A stretch of 64,000 nucleotides of DNA from Malania oleifera (GCF_029873635.1 NC_080418.1:9505062-9569061); one strand, 5' to 3'; shown: positions 24,871 through 35,552, counted from the stretch's first letter. Numbers and translations are program-made. The notes: generated by a model from the sequence alone, not told the origin.

Positions 24871-25227
24871 ATTCTTTATCTAGTTTACCCGGAGTTTCTT
24901 TTCAAAATTGATTTGAAATGCGATAAGCCTGCCCATGTAGACAAAATGAATTTTAGTCTTTCATCTGATAGGTTGTCTCTTATAGTTAAGGTATGATTTA
25001 AATATTAATTTTATTTCTCTTGAATCTTGATGCCCTTCTTGTGGATGCAATGACCGCAAGAAGGGCATCAAGATTCAAGAGAAATAAAATTAATATTTAA
25101 ATCATACCTTAACTATAAGAGACAACCTATCAGATGAAAGGCTAAAATTCATTTTGTCTACATGGGCAGGTTTATCGCATTTCAAATCAATTTTGAAAAG
25201 AAACTCTGGGTAAACTAGATAAAGAAT
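24871..25227. repeat. Foldback: two 171-bp arms, 15-nt loop
   Basis: Arm 24871-25041 is the inverse complement of 25057-25227. I count about three mismatches, with loop 25042-25056. The left arm, read on the plus strand, contains an open segment (VYPEFLFKIDLKCDKPAHVD, continuing KMNFSLSSDRLSLIVK) followed directly by GTATGA, which looks like a splice donor. The arms may therefore be a duplicated exon-intron junction of a captured gene I cannot name. A transcript would form a long double-stranded hairpin. Confidence 0.85.
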
Positions 25228-25273
25228 AACCATCCACCCCACTATAAGAGTACCTAAACCTCCCGTTTCTTAC

Positions 25274-25337
25274 CTCCATGTCCATCATAAACTCCAAAGA
25301 ATGAAGTTGAAGCATCCAGAACAGGATATGCAGTATG
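25274..25337 (-). pseudogene. Captured exon of a protein phosphatase 2C gene
   Basis: The minus strand encodes HTAYPVLDASTSFFGVYDGHG, which matches the conserved PP2C segment containing the metal-binding DGHGG motif. It is bounded by TAG (acceptor) at 25338-25340 and by GGTAAG (donor) at the other end, so it is a genomic exon with its splice sites, not a cDNA copy. It is an isolated fragment inside the CACTA element and cannot make a working phosphatase. Confidence 0.8.
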
Positions 25338-26073
25338 CTAGCAAATCAAACATTTACAGTTAATAACAAAATATTCATACTATTAGTAAAGAGTTAACAC
25401 AGACATTATCACACAAGTTCCAAAAACCTTGTGAGGTACATTAATATGTCCAAGTGTAAGGTCTTGGGCACGTATTTTCATCTTGTAAGGATGTCTAGGT
25501 CATAGAATTAAACAAACACAATACTATATATATATGCAGCTCAACACTAAAACTACATACCTAAACAATTGTTATTCAATCAAAGGAATTCAACAAAATG
25601 TTTGTTACTATCCAAGTGTAAAAAAAAGATGTCACAAATAAGTTTAACACATACTGATTCCCACAACTTGTGAAAATATGCACATAAGGAACAAATGTTT
25701 CATATCTTATGAGCTGACTTGGCAAGTGCTATCGTAGCTTGTATGTGCATAAGAAACCAATTTTTACCACACAATAGTTTACAATTTACAACAGAAATAG
25801 GAAATGAATAAGGCACTCAAATGTCTTAGATCCACTTATTTCCATACTGCAACACATGGAAAATAAATTTTTAAAATAGGAAATAAAAAACTAATACCAA
25901 AGAGAACCCTCTGAAAAACAAAACAAAAAAACGAAAAACCTCATGAACTTTGCGGAATTAAAAAAAGGGGGCTTTCAAAACTCTGAATAAAATTTATATT
26001 TCAGTTCAGTATGTAAATAAGCTTGATCAGACAACCAAAGCAACAAAAATGCTCCAAAAACAAAAGCAAAAAT

Positions 26074-26262
26074 TCAGAGTTTTAAATCCAGTACAGTCTC
26101 TTTGAGATTTTCTCCATGCAAATCCTGAAGAATGTCAATGAACTGATCCAACAACAAAGCGTCATACTCCACCAGCTTGTCATCCTCAGACACCTTCTTC
26201 AGAACCAATAACCTCAATTGTGCATCGATTGAGGCCAACTTCTCTAAGTTCCTTGCCGCCAT
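26074..26262 (-). pseudogene. Captured first exon of phosphoenolpyruvate carboxylase
   Basis: From the ATG at 26262 the minus strand encodes [20 protein letters not shown], then [20 protein letters not shown] and [13 protein letters not shown]. This is the highly conserved PEPC N-terminus, including the phosphorylatable serine context [10 protein letters not shown]. Homology ends after ETV at a GTACTG that could be the exon-1 donor. A 5'-UTR-like stretch lies upstream (26263-26355). The full enzyme is about 965 residues, so this is only a fragment carried by the CACTA element. Confidence 0.85.
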
Positions 26263-26819
26263 TTCTGCTCTTTCTCTCCTCCACTTCTGTTCATGCCTCG
26301 CGCTCTGTGATTTATCACTCAAAGCAGCCGAGAGAAAGCACGTGAAACCCTCCAATTATCAACCAAAAAATAGATGCTTGAACATAAATTACGGCTCAAA
26401 ATAGAAATTTTGAATTGAATTGAACCAGCTGATTGAGGTGGTAGACTGAAAAACCAAGTATGTATATTTCAGAAAGAGAAAAGCGAGTGCGATGAAATGA
26501 ATCTCGTGGAGCACATGAAAAGATGATTGCGTAGATTTTCTGAAAATGGGCACCTGGTGATCTCTAGACAAGAAAGTTAAGAACCATCACGTGTGATTGA
26601 GAGAGAACATAAAACGGAGAGAGAGAGAGATAATGGTGGTCTTCAGGGTAAGACAGAACCATGGAGGAACGAGGAGGGAGGGGCAAAGGGAGGAGCAGAA
26701 TGAAATTTGGGGAAAGAAGAGATGGCAGGAGGGAGAAGGAGGCGGAAGTAGGAGAAAGAAGAAATTTGGGGAAAGTGTGAGAAATTATGTGTGATAAGGC
26801 AAGGATTTCAAATTTTGAG

Positions 26820-27425
26820 CATCAATGACGGTTCTTCCAAACTGTCACTAATACCCTTAACTAATTTTTTTTAATATTTTTTAAATAAAAACACTAGTAG
26901 TGACTATTTCAAAATCGTCACTAATACCCTATTATTAGTGACGGTTCTTCCACACTGTCACTAATACCTTTAACTAATTTTTTTTATATTTTTTAAATAA
27001 AAACACTAGTAGTGACGGTTTCAAAAGCGTCACTAATACCCCATTATTAGTGACGGTTCTTCCAAACAGTCACTAATACCTTTAACTAATTTTTTTTATT
27101 TATTCATAAATATTTTTAGTGACGGTTAGTTAATCGTCACTAATAAGTGACTTTTAGTGACGAATTTAATTCATCACTAATACCCTAAAATCGTCGTTAA
27201 TATTTTCCTAAGAAAAATTTCGTGTGAAAATTATTTACCGCGCTGTTTTTAGTGACGAAAGTATTAGTGACGGTTTTAAAACCGTCACTAATAGTGTCGT
27301 ATTAGTGACGGCTGCTAAAACCGTCACTAATGCTTACACTATTAGTGACGGTTCATAAAAATCGTCACTAATACCAACTTTTAGTAATGGTTTTAAAACC
27401 GTTACTAATACTTTCGTCACTAAAA
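26820..27425. repeat. CACTA right subterminal repeat array
   Basis: This is the right-hand counterpart of the left array, with repeated TTAGTGACGGTT/AACCGTCACTAA pairs. A roughly 110-bp unit (TTTTTTTAAATAAAAACACTAGTAGTGAC-like) is itself repeated two to three times between 26850 and 27110. Confidence 0.8.
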
Positions 27426-27591
27426 ATTAATTTTTTTGTAGTTGAGACACATCCTTGTCGACGAACCCCTCATGTGTACTCGTCGACGAACTCCTTGTGT
27501 TCGTCGACGAGGCCCTGCTTAATTACCTTCTTTAATTCCTTTTTCCTCCTTCTTTCATTATTTAAATACTATAATTCTCTAGGTCACTACA

Positions 27592-29502
27592 TTAGGTCCT
27601 CCACGTAATGCATAAAAATGTGCCCTATTAAAACCAAGTTAATCATCATATGAATAGGGACAACATTTTAAAGAGAAAAAGACTGAAAATACCCAAATTG
27701 GCTTGTTCAGTCGACTGAACTCAGTTACACTAAGATGTTCGGTCGACCGAATTCCATTGGTCGACCAACCAGGAATGTACCCCAACGTCCTAGTCGACCG
27801 AACCTCCCTAGGGTCAACAATTGACTCTTCGATCGATCGACCAGAAAATGAATTCCAACGCTCCGGTCGATCGAACATCCTCGAGAGAAACCCCAACTAC
27901 CCGATCGATCGAACTTCCTAATTCAAATTGATCCGGTCGACCGAACCGCGGGGATTTGGAAAATCGCCTTTGAACCACTCATGTACGATCGACCATCTTT
28001 CTAGTTCAAAATTATCCTGGTCAACCAAACTCAAACACTTGGTCAACCGAACCTTAAGTATGGTCGACCGGTGCTCTGAGGTTGGCGAAAATTACTAAGG
28101 TTAAAATGCTATTATTTTTCATTAACCTCATTTAAACATTTCCAAAAATGACAAATAAGTCTCAAACGGTCAAAAATTCAAGGGATTCTATATATACCCC
28201 CTCATTTGCAAAAAAATAGTGTGAGATTAGCAATTATAATTAACAAATATTCTCTGATTTTCAAAAAGCCAAAATCTTATATTCAAGCCATATACTACTC
28301 CTCTTACTCATTTATATTGAAAATACTTCTTTGTAAGAGTTTTCTTGTGTTTATCTCACCAAACTTAAACTCTCTCTTACTTGTTCTGATTGAGATTCAT
28401 TTTTCATAGAGAGTGAGCTTCAAGTTCTCCTAGGGGGTTACGTAAATAAGTCTTCCATAGGAAAACTTCCTTGAGCTTCTAAGTTTTGCACATTCATTGC
28501 AATACTCAAGAGTTTGTATTGCGTTTTGTTTGTGAAATAATATTTTACAAACCATCCTCCAAATATCTCTTGTGCTTATTCTTTTTGAGAAATATATTTT
28601 GAGATATTTGTTTGTGCATAAAATATTTTACAAAACTTGATTTCAAACAACTATTGTGCTTATAATAATTTGAGAAAATATTTTTGAACTCGTTTGAATA
28701 TTATTGCTAGCATCTTTGAAACTCTAATTTGATATTGAGATTTGATATACTTTACTTTCAAAGATTAGCTTGTTTGAACACTCTTGTGCATACTTAAAAT
28801 TATCATTGTATTGAGTGTAGATTGCACATATACACCACTGAACTTATCATTCTTACATGTTTGGTGTGGATTGATTATAACTTGTGCATATTGTAGTACA
28901 TATCTGCTTAGTGTGAGAAGCATATTTTCATGTACGCAAAAATTGTATTTCACATTTGTTGTATTCCAAGCACGGGCCTGAAAAGGGAGACTAACTGTAT
29001 TGAATAGTTTCAGATTGTCTTAGATCCAGTTAGGAAAGTTAGATGCACCATCCTGGTAAGGTGTAGGTTGAGGTCAGCCCCGTTAATTGACCTAATTGTA
29101 GCCGGTGCCGCTCCACCCGTTAAGTGAGCATTAATAAAATCTTTGTGCTTGTGAGCTAAGGCGAGGACGTAGGTACAATTGGCTGAACCCCGATAACATA
29201 TCCTGTGTCAACTCTCTCTTTCCCTATACTCTTTATATTTTTGCAATTTAATTTATGCACATGTATGTTTATATTTGAATAGTTATATGAATGTTGTGCA
29301 TGCTTTAAATACTGTGAATGATTTGAAAATACTGAGTCTGTTGCATCTGTTTTATATATCTGTTCAGTATTATTCTATTGGGGTATTGGTATATGCTTAG
29401 ACATACCCTAGGTTGAGAATTATTGATTGTAGAATTAAAATCAACTTAAGAAATTTTAATTACCTAATTCACCCCCCTCTTGGGTATACACCAAAGCTAA
29501 CA
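27592..29502 (+). repeat. Right piece of the split Copia solo LTR
   Basis: Continues the LTR started at 10809-11151. GGTCGACCGA-like palindromes (27710-28075) lie upstream of the TATA box (about 28189-28196). The end 'cacccccctcttgggtatacacc' is shared with the other Copia LTRs in the window. Short open frames here are not genes. Confidence 0.8.
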
Positions 29503-29507
29503 GATGG

Positions 29508-29620
29508 TCAACCTTTACAACAAGAGACCTAGGGTGGTTAGGGCCTATCGTAAGAGATATAGGGTGGTCAGCCCCAACTACCAAGACCAAGACAGTCAAT
29601 CCATATTGTAGGAGACCAAG
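29508..29620. repeat. Minisatellite of degenerate ~30-bp units, right segment
   Basis: Units 'gacctagggtggttagggcc' and 'atatagggtggtcagcccca' continue the array interrupted at 10808. Confidence 0.6.
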
Positions 29621-29755
29621 TCAAAACACACATTTGGAAGAAAAAAAAAAGCATAATGCCAAAATATAAAGACCAAGAGAGTCAATCCATATTGTAGGAG
29701 ACCAAGTCAAAACACACATTTGGAAGAAGAAAAAAGCATAATGCCAAAATATAAA
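29584..29755. repeat. 86-bp tandem duplication
   Basis: The unit beginning 'agaccaagacagtcaatcc' is repeated directly at 29670 with only a few differences, mostly in an A-rich run. A third copy starts at about 29756 but stops quickly. Confidence 0.8.
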
Positions 29756-29756
29756 G

Positions 29757-30534
29757 GCCAAGACAAGTATCATCAAGTTCATTACATTAATATACAAAAA
29801 AAATTAACAATATCGTGCACAATTACTCAAAGATTACATCATATAATATATATTGCATGGAGGATAATATACTTCAAATGAAGTTTACAAAAATAGTACA
29901 CTAAAGAAGATAACAATGGGTATGCCAAATGATGATTATTTTTGTTGACGGTAACTATGAATCAAATATGCAAATAATCTACGGTGACATTATAAATTAA
30001 TTTTTCTAGTGATGTTAACAGCAAGACAAGAATATGAATAAGCTACCTAGTTTTAAAGATTAATTTTTTAGTTACAACTACACTGGATCAAGTACGGGTA
30101 CAAAAGCTTGATGCAAGATTAATGGGACCATACAAGAATAATCTTTAAAAAAAAAAAGATATTAAAATATAGTTCAAATGTTGGGATTACAGCGTGCACG
30201 CATATTGAGAAAGTTTAGGTACATGAATGTATATATGTTTCAAAATTCAAGTGGGTACGCGAATCATAATCAAACTTTGATTAAACAAAGGGGGCGCAAA
30301 AGCATATATATATATATATATATGTAAATACTTATGTTATTCAAAGTCGAGCAAGCGTGTGAAATGGGATGGGGGCATGGACTCCACTATGTGGTCCCAT
30401 AAATTCGCTGTCATGTAAATTTCCGCCGTTTCTTTTTTTGAACTATTATTATTATTATTATAAATTGGTAATTTTAGTCATCATCGCGTCACTTTAGATG
30501 CTATGGTGCGGTACCAAATCCAGGAATGAAAGTC
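29757..30534. other. AT-rich stretch with no gene seen
   Basis: Contains a (TA)n run at 30302-30324 and a (TTA)n run near 30448-30462. No supported coding region. Confidence 0.4.
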
Positions 30535-30665
30535 GTCCTTTTATTGATGCATCCCTGATAGTTTATCGAAATAAACTCTCAGGGAAAGGAAGAATCGAAC
30601 TCGTGATCTCGGGGTTACCAAAGTTACAAGTCATCCTTACCATTTAAACCATTTCGATTGGACTT
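30535..30665 (-). repeat. tRNA-derived SINE-like sequence
   Basis: On the minus strand a tRNA-like segment is seen, with an A-box-like TGGTTTAAATGG and, about 30 bases on, a B-box-like GAGTTCGATTC. A short stem (CCTGAGAGTTTATT...) follows. The arrangement fits the head of a plant SINE. No exact termini or target duplication were fixed. Confidence 0.45.
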
Positions 30666-30669
30666 TTTG

Positions 30670-32363
30670 GCTTTCATTATCGGACACGTGCAGCTATGCA
30701 TGCATGGTCTCCTTCACAAAAATGGAGATAAGATTGAGGATAAAGGTAGGAAGGGTTACAGTATCTATTAAATCTTGATGTTTAAATCATTTTTGAAGGC
30801 AAGAGTCTAATACAAATGCCAAATCTGAACGCTTGCAATTAAGGAGAATAGAAGGCACGAATTTTGTTTCGAAAAGGGAACTGCACTCACAGCTGCGCAT
30901 TCTAGATTACACTTTATTCTGCAATATTTGGAAATTACAAAAAAAAAAAAAAAAAGGTCATTGAATCTACAAGCCACAATATCCAAGAAATATCCTAAGG
31001 CACTGCAGCGAATTGACATCAAATTGGAGCTTGGGAAAAAATTATATTGGAAAATTTAATGTTGCAGCCGTTCGAATTGTCTGATGATCATTTAATCTTT
31101 GAATAAAAAGTCTTCAAGTTGTGTTGTTATGTAATTCATTCACAATTTTTTGATCGGGTAACAAGGTTTGGATTCTAATGGAATGTCGCATTTGATGGTA
31201 TCATTTATTTCAGTGACAATCTTTTGCACTATCCACTATTACGTGGGAATTTATTATATAATTCCCAATGCCACTATTTTTCTAGACTTGTTAATTAGGC
31301 CTTTACTATGGCATGTTAAACAAATAACTTTTAAAACACGTAATTAAGCCTTCATTGTAGCCTCTTATAGTCCATCGGTTAAACCTTCATTATGGCATGA
31401 ATCCAAAACTGTTGTCGTATGGCCATTCTTTTGGATATGACAATTGAACTCTCTGAAATCATCAACCGTAATAAGATTCACGTGTGTTTGTCGTCACCGA
31501 TATTATCATCGTCATTGCAAAGTCTTGGTAGGAGATGATTCATTGCCTTTCTCGTAAATGAAGAAGCTGAGAGGTTCCGCTGATTGCAGGAGCTATGATA
31601 AACAGGCAACGGATATTTTTGCTGGTGGGCTGAAGGTAGGAGTCATGGGTGCTGTGCTGATCAAGAATTTATAACGTTATATGAGGCATCAGCACATCCG
31701 CTTCGCATTAAAATATTTCAGTTCAGCTTTCATTCCCAAGTAATTTAGTTGCCTTATAAAAACTTTGTCTTGCTTATAAAAACTTTGGTTGGCTTCTCAA
31801 AAGGGACCCGGAGGACAAGGAAAAAGAAAAAGAGACGAAAAAAAAAGGAGAAAAATTGGCTTGGAGAAGGAAAGAGACAAACATACAATCAAGATCAATC
31901 TTTATTCTTCAGCAACCTCGATAATTGAAGAATAGTCAAAGTTCTAACCAGTGTCGGGGATTGAGTTTTCTTTCAGACATCCATTGTTATAGATTAAACT
32001 CGTGCTAACAAAAATATTCTCCAGTCAATTGTTAACTTCAGCAATCAACAAATCTTATTAAATTAATCCAAGATCAAGCAAACTCAACTTCTGTAAATCG
32101 TGAAATTCATCATTTGAAAGATTTATCATCAATTCATTCGATAGTAACCTCGAACTCCTAAGTTGGTATATCTTATCCAAACAAACCAAAGATTAAATCA
32201 ATCACCTTTCATAGATCATCAAATTAATCCTTCGAAGGATTCATCACCCATTTTATCAAATCAATATATGTGGCCAAATTAATACCCGATCAAGCAAATC
32301 CACCATTTATAAATTGTTAAATTTATTTTTTGACAAATCTACCCTTCGCTTTGGGAACACGCT
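30670..32363. other. Intergenic sequence, no gene recognised
   Basis: Open frames up to about 70 codons have no recognisable motif. A purine-rich tract (31800-31880) and CT/AT-rich text could be old LTR remains but were not assignable. Confidence 0.35.
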
Positions 32364-32368
32364 CCTCA

Positions 32369-33067
32369 TATTAGAGATGGAGCCAGAAGATAGTCAGGAG
32401 CTGAATTGGAGACGCGTATCATTCATAGAGATGAGTTGGAAAAACGCGTTGAAATTAAGTGCAATTTATCTCTTCATTATCCTCCCCATTGTAACTCTCA
32501 TTCTTGATTAATTTTTATCTTAATTGTAATTTAATCCAAGCCCTATAAATAGAGGGCTGTGGAAGATGTAAGATACAACAGCACAGAATAGCGCGTTGAA
32601 ATTAAGTGCAATTTATCTCTCCATTATCCTCCCCATTGTAACTCTCATTCTTGATTAATTTTTATCTTAATTGTAATTTAATCCAAGCCCTATAAATAGA
32701 GGGCTGTGGAAGATGTAAGATACAACAGCACAGAATAGCGCGTTGAAATTAAGTGCAATTTATCTCTCCATTATCCTCCCCATTGTAACTCTCATTCTTG
32801 ATTAATTTTTATCTTAATTGTAATTTAATCCAAGCCCTATAAATAGAGGGCTGTGGAAGATGTAAGATACAACAGCACAGAAAGAGTGCAGAGAGAAGCG
32901 TGAGAAGCTTAGAGAGAGAGCTGAGAGGAAGAGAGAGAGAGAATGGTAATATTTTCCGGTGAGATAGTGAATACTTGGTGTGTGTTCCATGGACGTAGGT
33001 CGCTATTGACCGAACCACGTTAAATCTTTGGTGTCACTTTGATTTGGATGCTCACAGGTTCCTAACA
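32369..33067 (+). repeat. 5' LTR with a triplicated 147-bp promoter unit
   Basis: A 147-bp unit (starting 32444, 32591 and 32738) is repeated three times in tandem. Each copy contains the TATA box of this LTR (ctataaatagaggg). The 3' LTR has a single copy. The repeats are nearly identical, so the expansion is young relative to the element or has been homogenised. Confidence 0.85.
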
Positions 33068-33838
33068 AGTGATATCAGAGCCCGGTTGGAGCAGAAAATC
33101 CTGATCGGAAGTGACCCTGAAATTCAGAGCTCTGTTTAGTTGATCAAAACTGCGTTTTGAGGCCACCATCGCATTCAGCTCGCCAAGACGAAGAGAACGG
33201 TGCAAGACAGAGCTTGAAAGGAGTTCTATAGAAGTCACATGCGCCGACATGTGCCTTGCCGGAGCAAGACGCCTCTCCACACACCGGCCACGCTCCGCAT
33301 GCGTCTTCTTCGCCCAATCCGCCTCAACTCGATCTGGTTCAATACCCGACCCGACCCGCAAAGTGACTCAGAACTTGGTCAACCCAAGATCCGATCCCCG
33401 ACCCGGATCCAACTCGCCGCTCAGAACCGGCCACGTCATCGCTATTGCGCCAGCTGCCACGCCAACCAGGCCACGTTAGTAGGAGGTTGCCACGTCGGCA
33501 GAGGCGCCACGTCAGCACGTCCCACCACATCAGCAGACATGTCATCAATGGGCCCACCCTGCTATGTTAGCGCCACGTCATCAAGTGGCCCCACACTTGC
33601 CATGTCATCGTGCCACTTCAGCACCGACACGTTAGCATGCCACGTCAGCAAATTTGACCAGGTTTGACTGAAACTTTGATTGAGCTTTTTAGAGTCGTTT
33701 TGGGTCCGTTTTTCGAGCGAATTAAACTATTCTAGGGGTTTTCAATAGTTCCGGATCCAACCGCGCTATCTATTTGAGCTAATTCCATCTCTAGATTAGC
33801 GAATTGAGATATCAAATGAAAAGAGCTCAAAAATCGAA

Positions 33839-34520
33839 ATGTTCAACGGGAGCAATTTCGGTTTCTCAAAGATGCAGATAGAAGATTATTTGTTTGGGAA
33901 GGAATTACACTTACCGTTTAAGGGTAAGTCAACATCCATGAATGAGGACAAGTGGGAGTTGCTTGATCAAAAAGCCCTCGGAGCCATCAGAATGACGTTG
34001 TCGAAATTTGTGGCGTTCAATATCAAGCATATAGCATCCACCAAGTCTCTAATGGATGCGTTCTCTAAAATGTACAAGCAGCCTTCAGCCGCAAACAAGG
34101 TACATCTCATGAAAAGACTATTTATGATGAATATGTCTGTAGGTGAGAGTTTCAACAGGCATCTGAATAACTTCAATGAGTTGTTTGATCAACTTGCTTC
34201 AGTTGAGATAACGTTTGATAATGAGATTCAGACCCTACTGATTCTCAGTCAGTTTCCTGAAAATTGGAATGATCACTGCCATTAGTAGCTCCGCAGAAAA
34301 ATCGAAGCTTGTATACGATGAGGTCATCAGCATGATTTTGACGGAGGAAATAAGAATGCAGCCGAATCATAGCTCCAATTCGAGTTCAGCCTTGAACATG
34401 GAGAATCGAGGCAGAGGAAACAGGCATGGACAATCAAACAACCGCAGCAGATCTAGGCCCAGACGGTCAAAATCCAAAAATTCCAGAGGTACGTAGGACA
34501 CAGGTTCCCAAAGCACAAAA
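33839..34520 (+). pseudogene. Copia gag region
   Basis: It begins MFNGSNFGFSKMQIEDYLFG, typical of plant Copia gag (UBN2 type). A zinc knuckle CWNCGKTGHYKNQC is encoded near 34530-34575. It is a fossil with several breaks. Confidence 0.7.
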
Positions 34521-34760
34521 GTTATTGAGTGTTGGAATTGTGGAAAGACTGGTCATTACAAGAACCAATGCAGGAGTCAGAAGAAAGAATTCGAGACGAG
34601 GGCAAAGACAGAAGCAAATATTGCTTCCAAGAATGATGAGATGTTGATCTACTCTTGGGAAAGCAAGCAGCAGTCTTGAGTCATAGACTCTGAAGCCTCA
34701 TTTCATGCCACATGCTGTAGAGATTGCCTAGAGGAGTACACACCAGGTAATTTTGGTAAG

Positions 34761-35552
34761 GTGTACCTTGGCAACGATCAACCTTGCGACGTCATCGGCA
34801 AGGGAGTTGTGAAAATCAATATAAACGGGTCAATATGGAAACTGAAGGATGTCAGGTATATTCCAAACCTGAGAAATAATTTGATCTCAGTGGGTCAACT
34901 GGCAGATGAGGGATACCCAACGAAATTCATTGGCAATGAATGGAAAGTTTCAAAGGGTGTACTAACGATTGCGCGAGGTAAGAAAAGCGGAACACTTTTT
35001 CTAAACTCCAATGCCTCCATGTCTATTTCAGTTGCTGCAGGAAATGACGATAGCAACATCTGGCACCAACGACTTGGTCACATGAGCGAGAAAGGACTCA
35101 GGGTGTTACACTCAAAGGAAAAATTGAGAGGTCTACAATCAGTGTAGGTTGACATGTATGAAGATTGTTTAGTCAAGAAACAGAAGAGGGTTAATTTCCA
35201 GATAAACACCCATGCCCCAAAGAAGAATGTACTAGAACTGGTCCACTCAGAATGTGTTGGGACACATCAGCAGAATACCAAGAATCCTCAAGTGGAGGAA
35301 CCAGTGGAGCAAATCATCGCACCACCATCTTCTACTCCAGCTCCGGAGCTTAGGAGATTTACTCAGTCCCATATACCAAACAGAAGGTATATTGATTACT
35401 TACTTCCTACAGATGAAGGAGAGCTCAAATGCTATGATGAAACATGTCAGGTGGCAGATACGAGCAAGTGGGAGCTTGCGGTGAAGGATGAGATAAAATC
35501 CCTCACCTCTAACAGAATGTGGAAGTTGCCCAAAGGCCTTCACAACAAGTGA
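34761..35552 (+). pseudogene. Copia protease/pre-integrase and short pol remnants
   Basis: The pieces encode LKDVRYIPNLRNNLISVGQL (the region after the protease) and WHQRLGHMSEKGLRVL (GAG-pre-integrase). A Copia pol piece follows, with YIDYLLPTDEGELKCYDETC and WELAVKDEIKSL. The elements appear in canonical Copia order. It is a broken fossil. Confidence 0.7.

Larger units (their letters stand above)
23797..27443. mobile_element. Non-autonomous CACTA transposon carrying host gene fragments (Pack-CACTA)
   Basis: The left end is CACTACAAAAAATAAGG. The right end, read inward on the minus strand, is AACTACAAAAAAATTAA (first base changed). It is flanked by 3-bp duplications GAG (23794-23796 and 27444-27446). 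The same LTR site without the insertion is visible near 15215 and 16685. Dense subterminal repeats of ATTAGTGACGG in both orientations occupy about 23815-24335 and 26820-27420, as is typical of CACTA transposase-binding regions. No transposase was found. The interior holds a foldback and fragments resembling PP2C and PEP carboxylase. Confidence 0.88.
11152..27591 (-). mobile_element. Gypsy chromovirus (Tekay/Del-like) with two LTRs and nested insertions
   Basis: The element is flanked by a perfect 5-bp duplication TTAGG (11147-11151 and 27592-27596). Reading on the minus strand, the 5' LTR is 21830-27591, then come the PBS (21815-21826), gag, protease, reverse transcriptase, RNase H, integrase with chromodomain-like tail, a purine tract (15370-15382) and the 3' LTR (11152-15369). 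Both LTRs contain later insertions: a solo LTR in the 3' LTR and a CACTA element in the 5' LTR. By eye the LTR starts agree at roughly nine bases in ten, suggesting an age of some millions of years. It is broken, with many breaks. Confidence 0.9.
21830..27591 (-). repeat. 5' LTR of the Gypsy chromovirus (interrupted)
   Basis: It reads TGTAGTGACC from 27591 and ends GGTTGTTACA at 21830. It carries about eight ~33-bp 'ctcggcccgtacgccggtat' units (22815-23085), against ten in the 3' LTR, and a (TA)n run (23219-23248). TCGTCGACGA palindromes occur on both sides of the nested CACTA element. Without that element it is about 2.1 kb. Confidence 0.85.
10809..29502 (+). mobile_element. Copia (Sirevirus-like) solo LTR split by a Gypsy insertion
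   Basis: The left piece, 10809-11151, begins TGTTGACCCTATGGGTC. The right piece, 27592-29502, ends CAAAGCTAACA. They are flanked by a perfect 5-bp duplication GATGG (10804-10808 and 29503-29507). Without the 16.4-kb Gypsy insertion the LTR is about 2.25 kb, like the one at 2213-4438. The right piece carries an array of GGTCGACCGA-like palindromes (27710-28075) about 110 bp before a TATA box (about 28189-28196). No internal region remains, so this is a solo LTR formed by LTR-LTR recombination. Confidence 0.85.

Noticed and set aside
33239-33667. 142-codon plus-strand frame rich in Pro/Thr/Arg
   Set aside because: It lies in the leader of the Copia element upstream of gag and is produced by repeats of 'gccacgtcagca'-type text.
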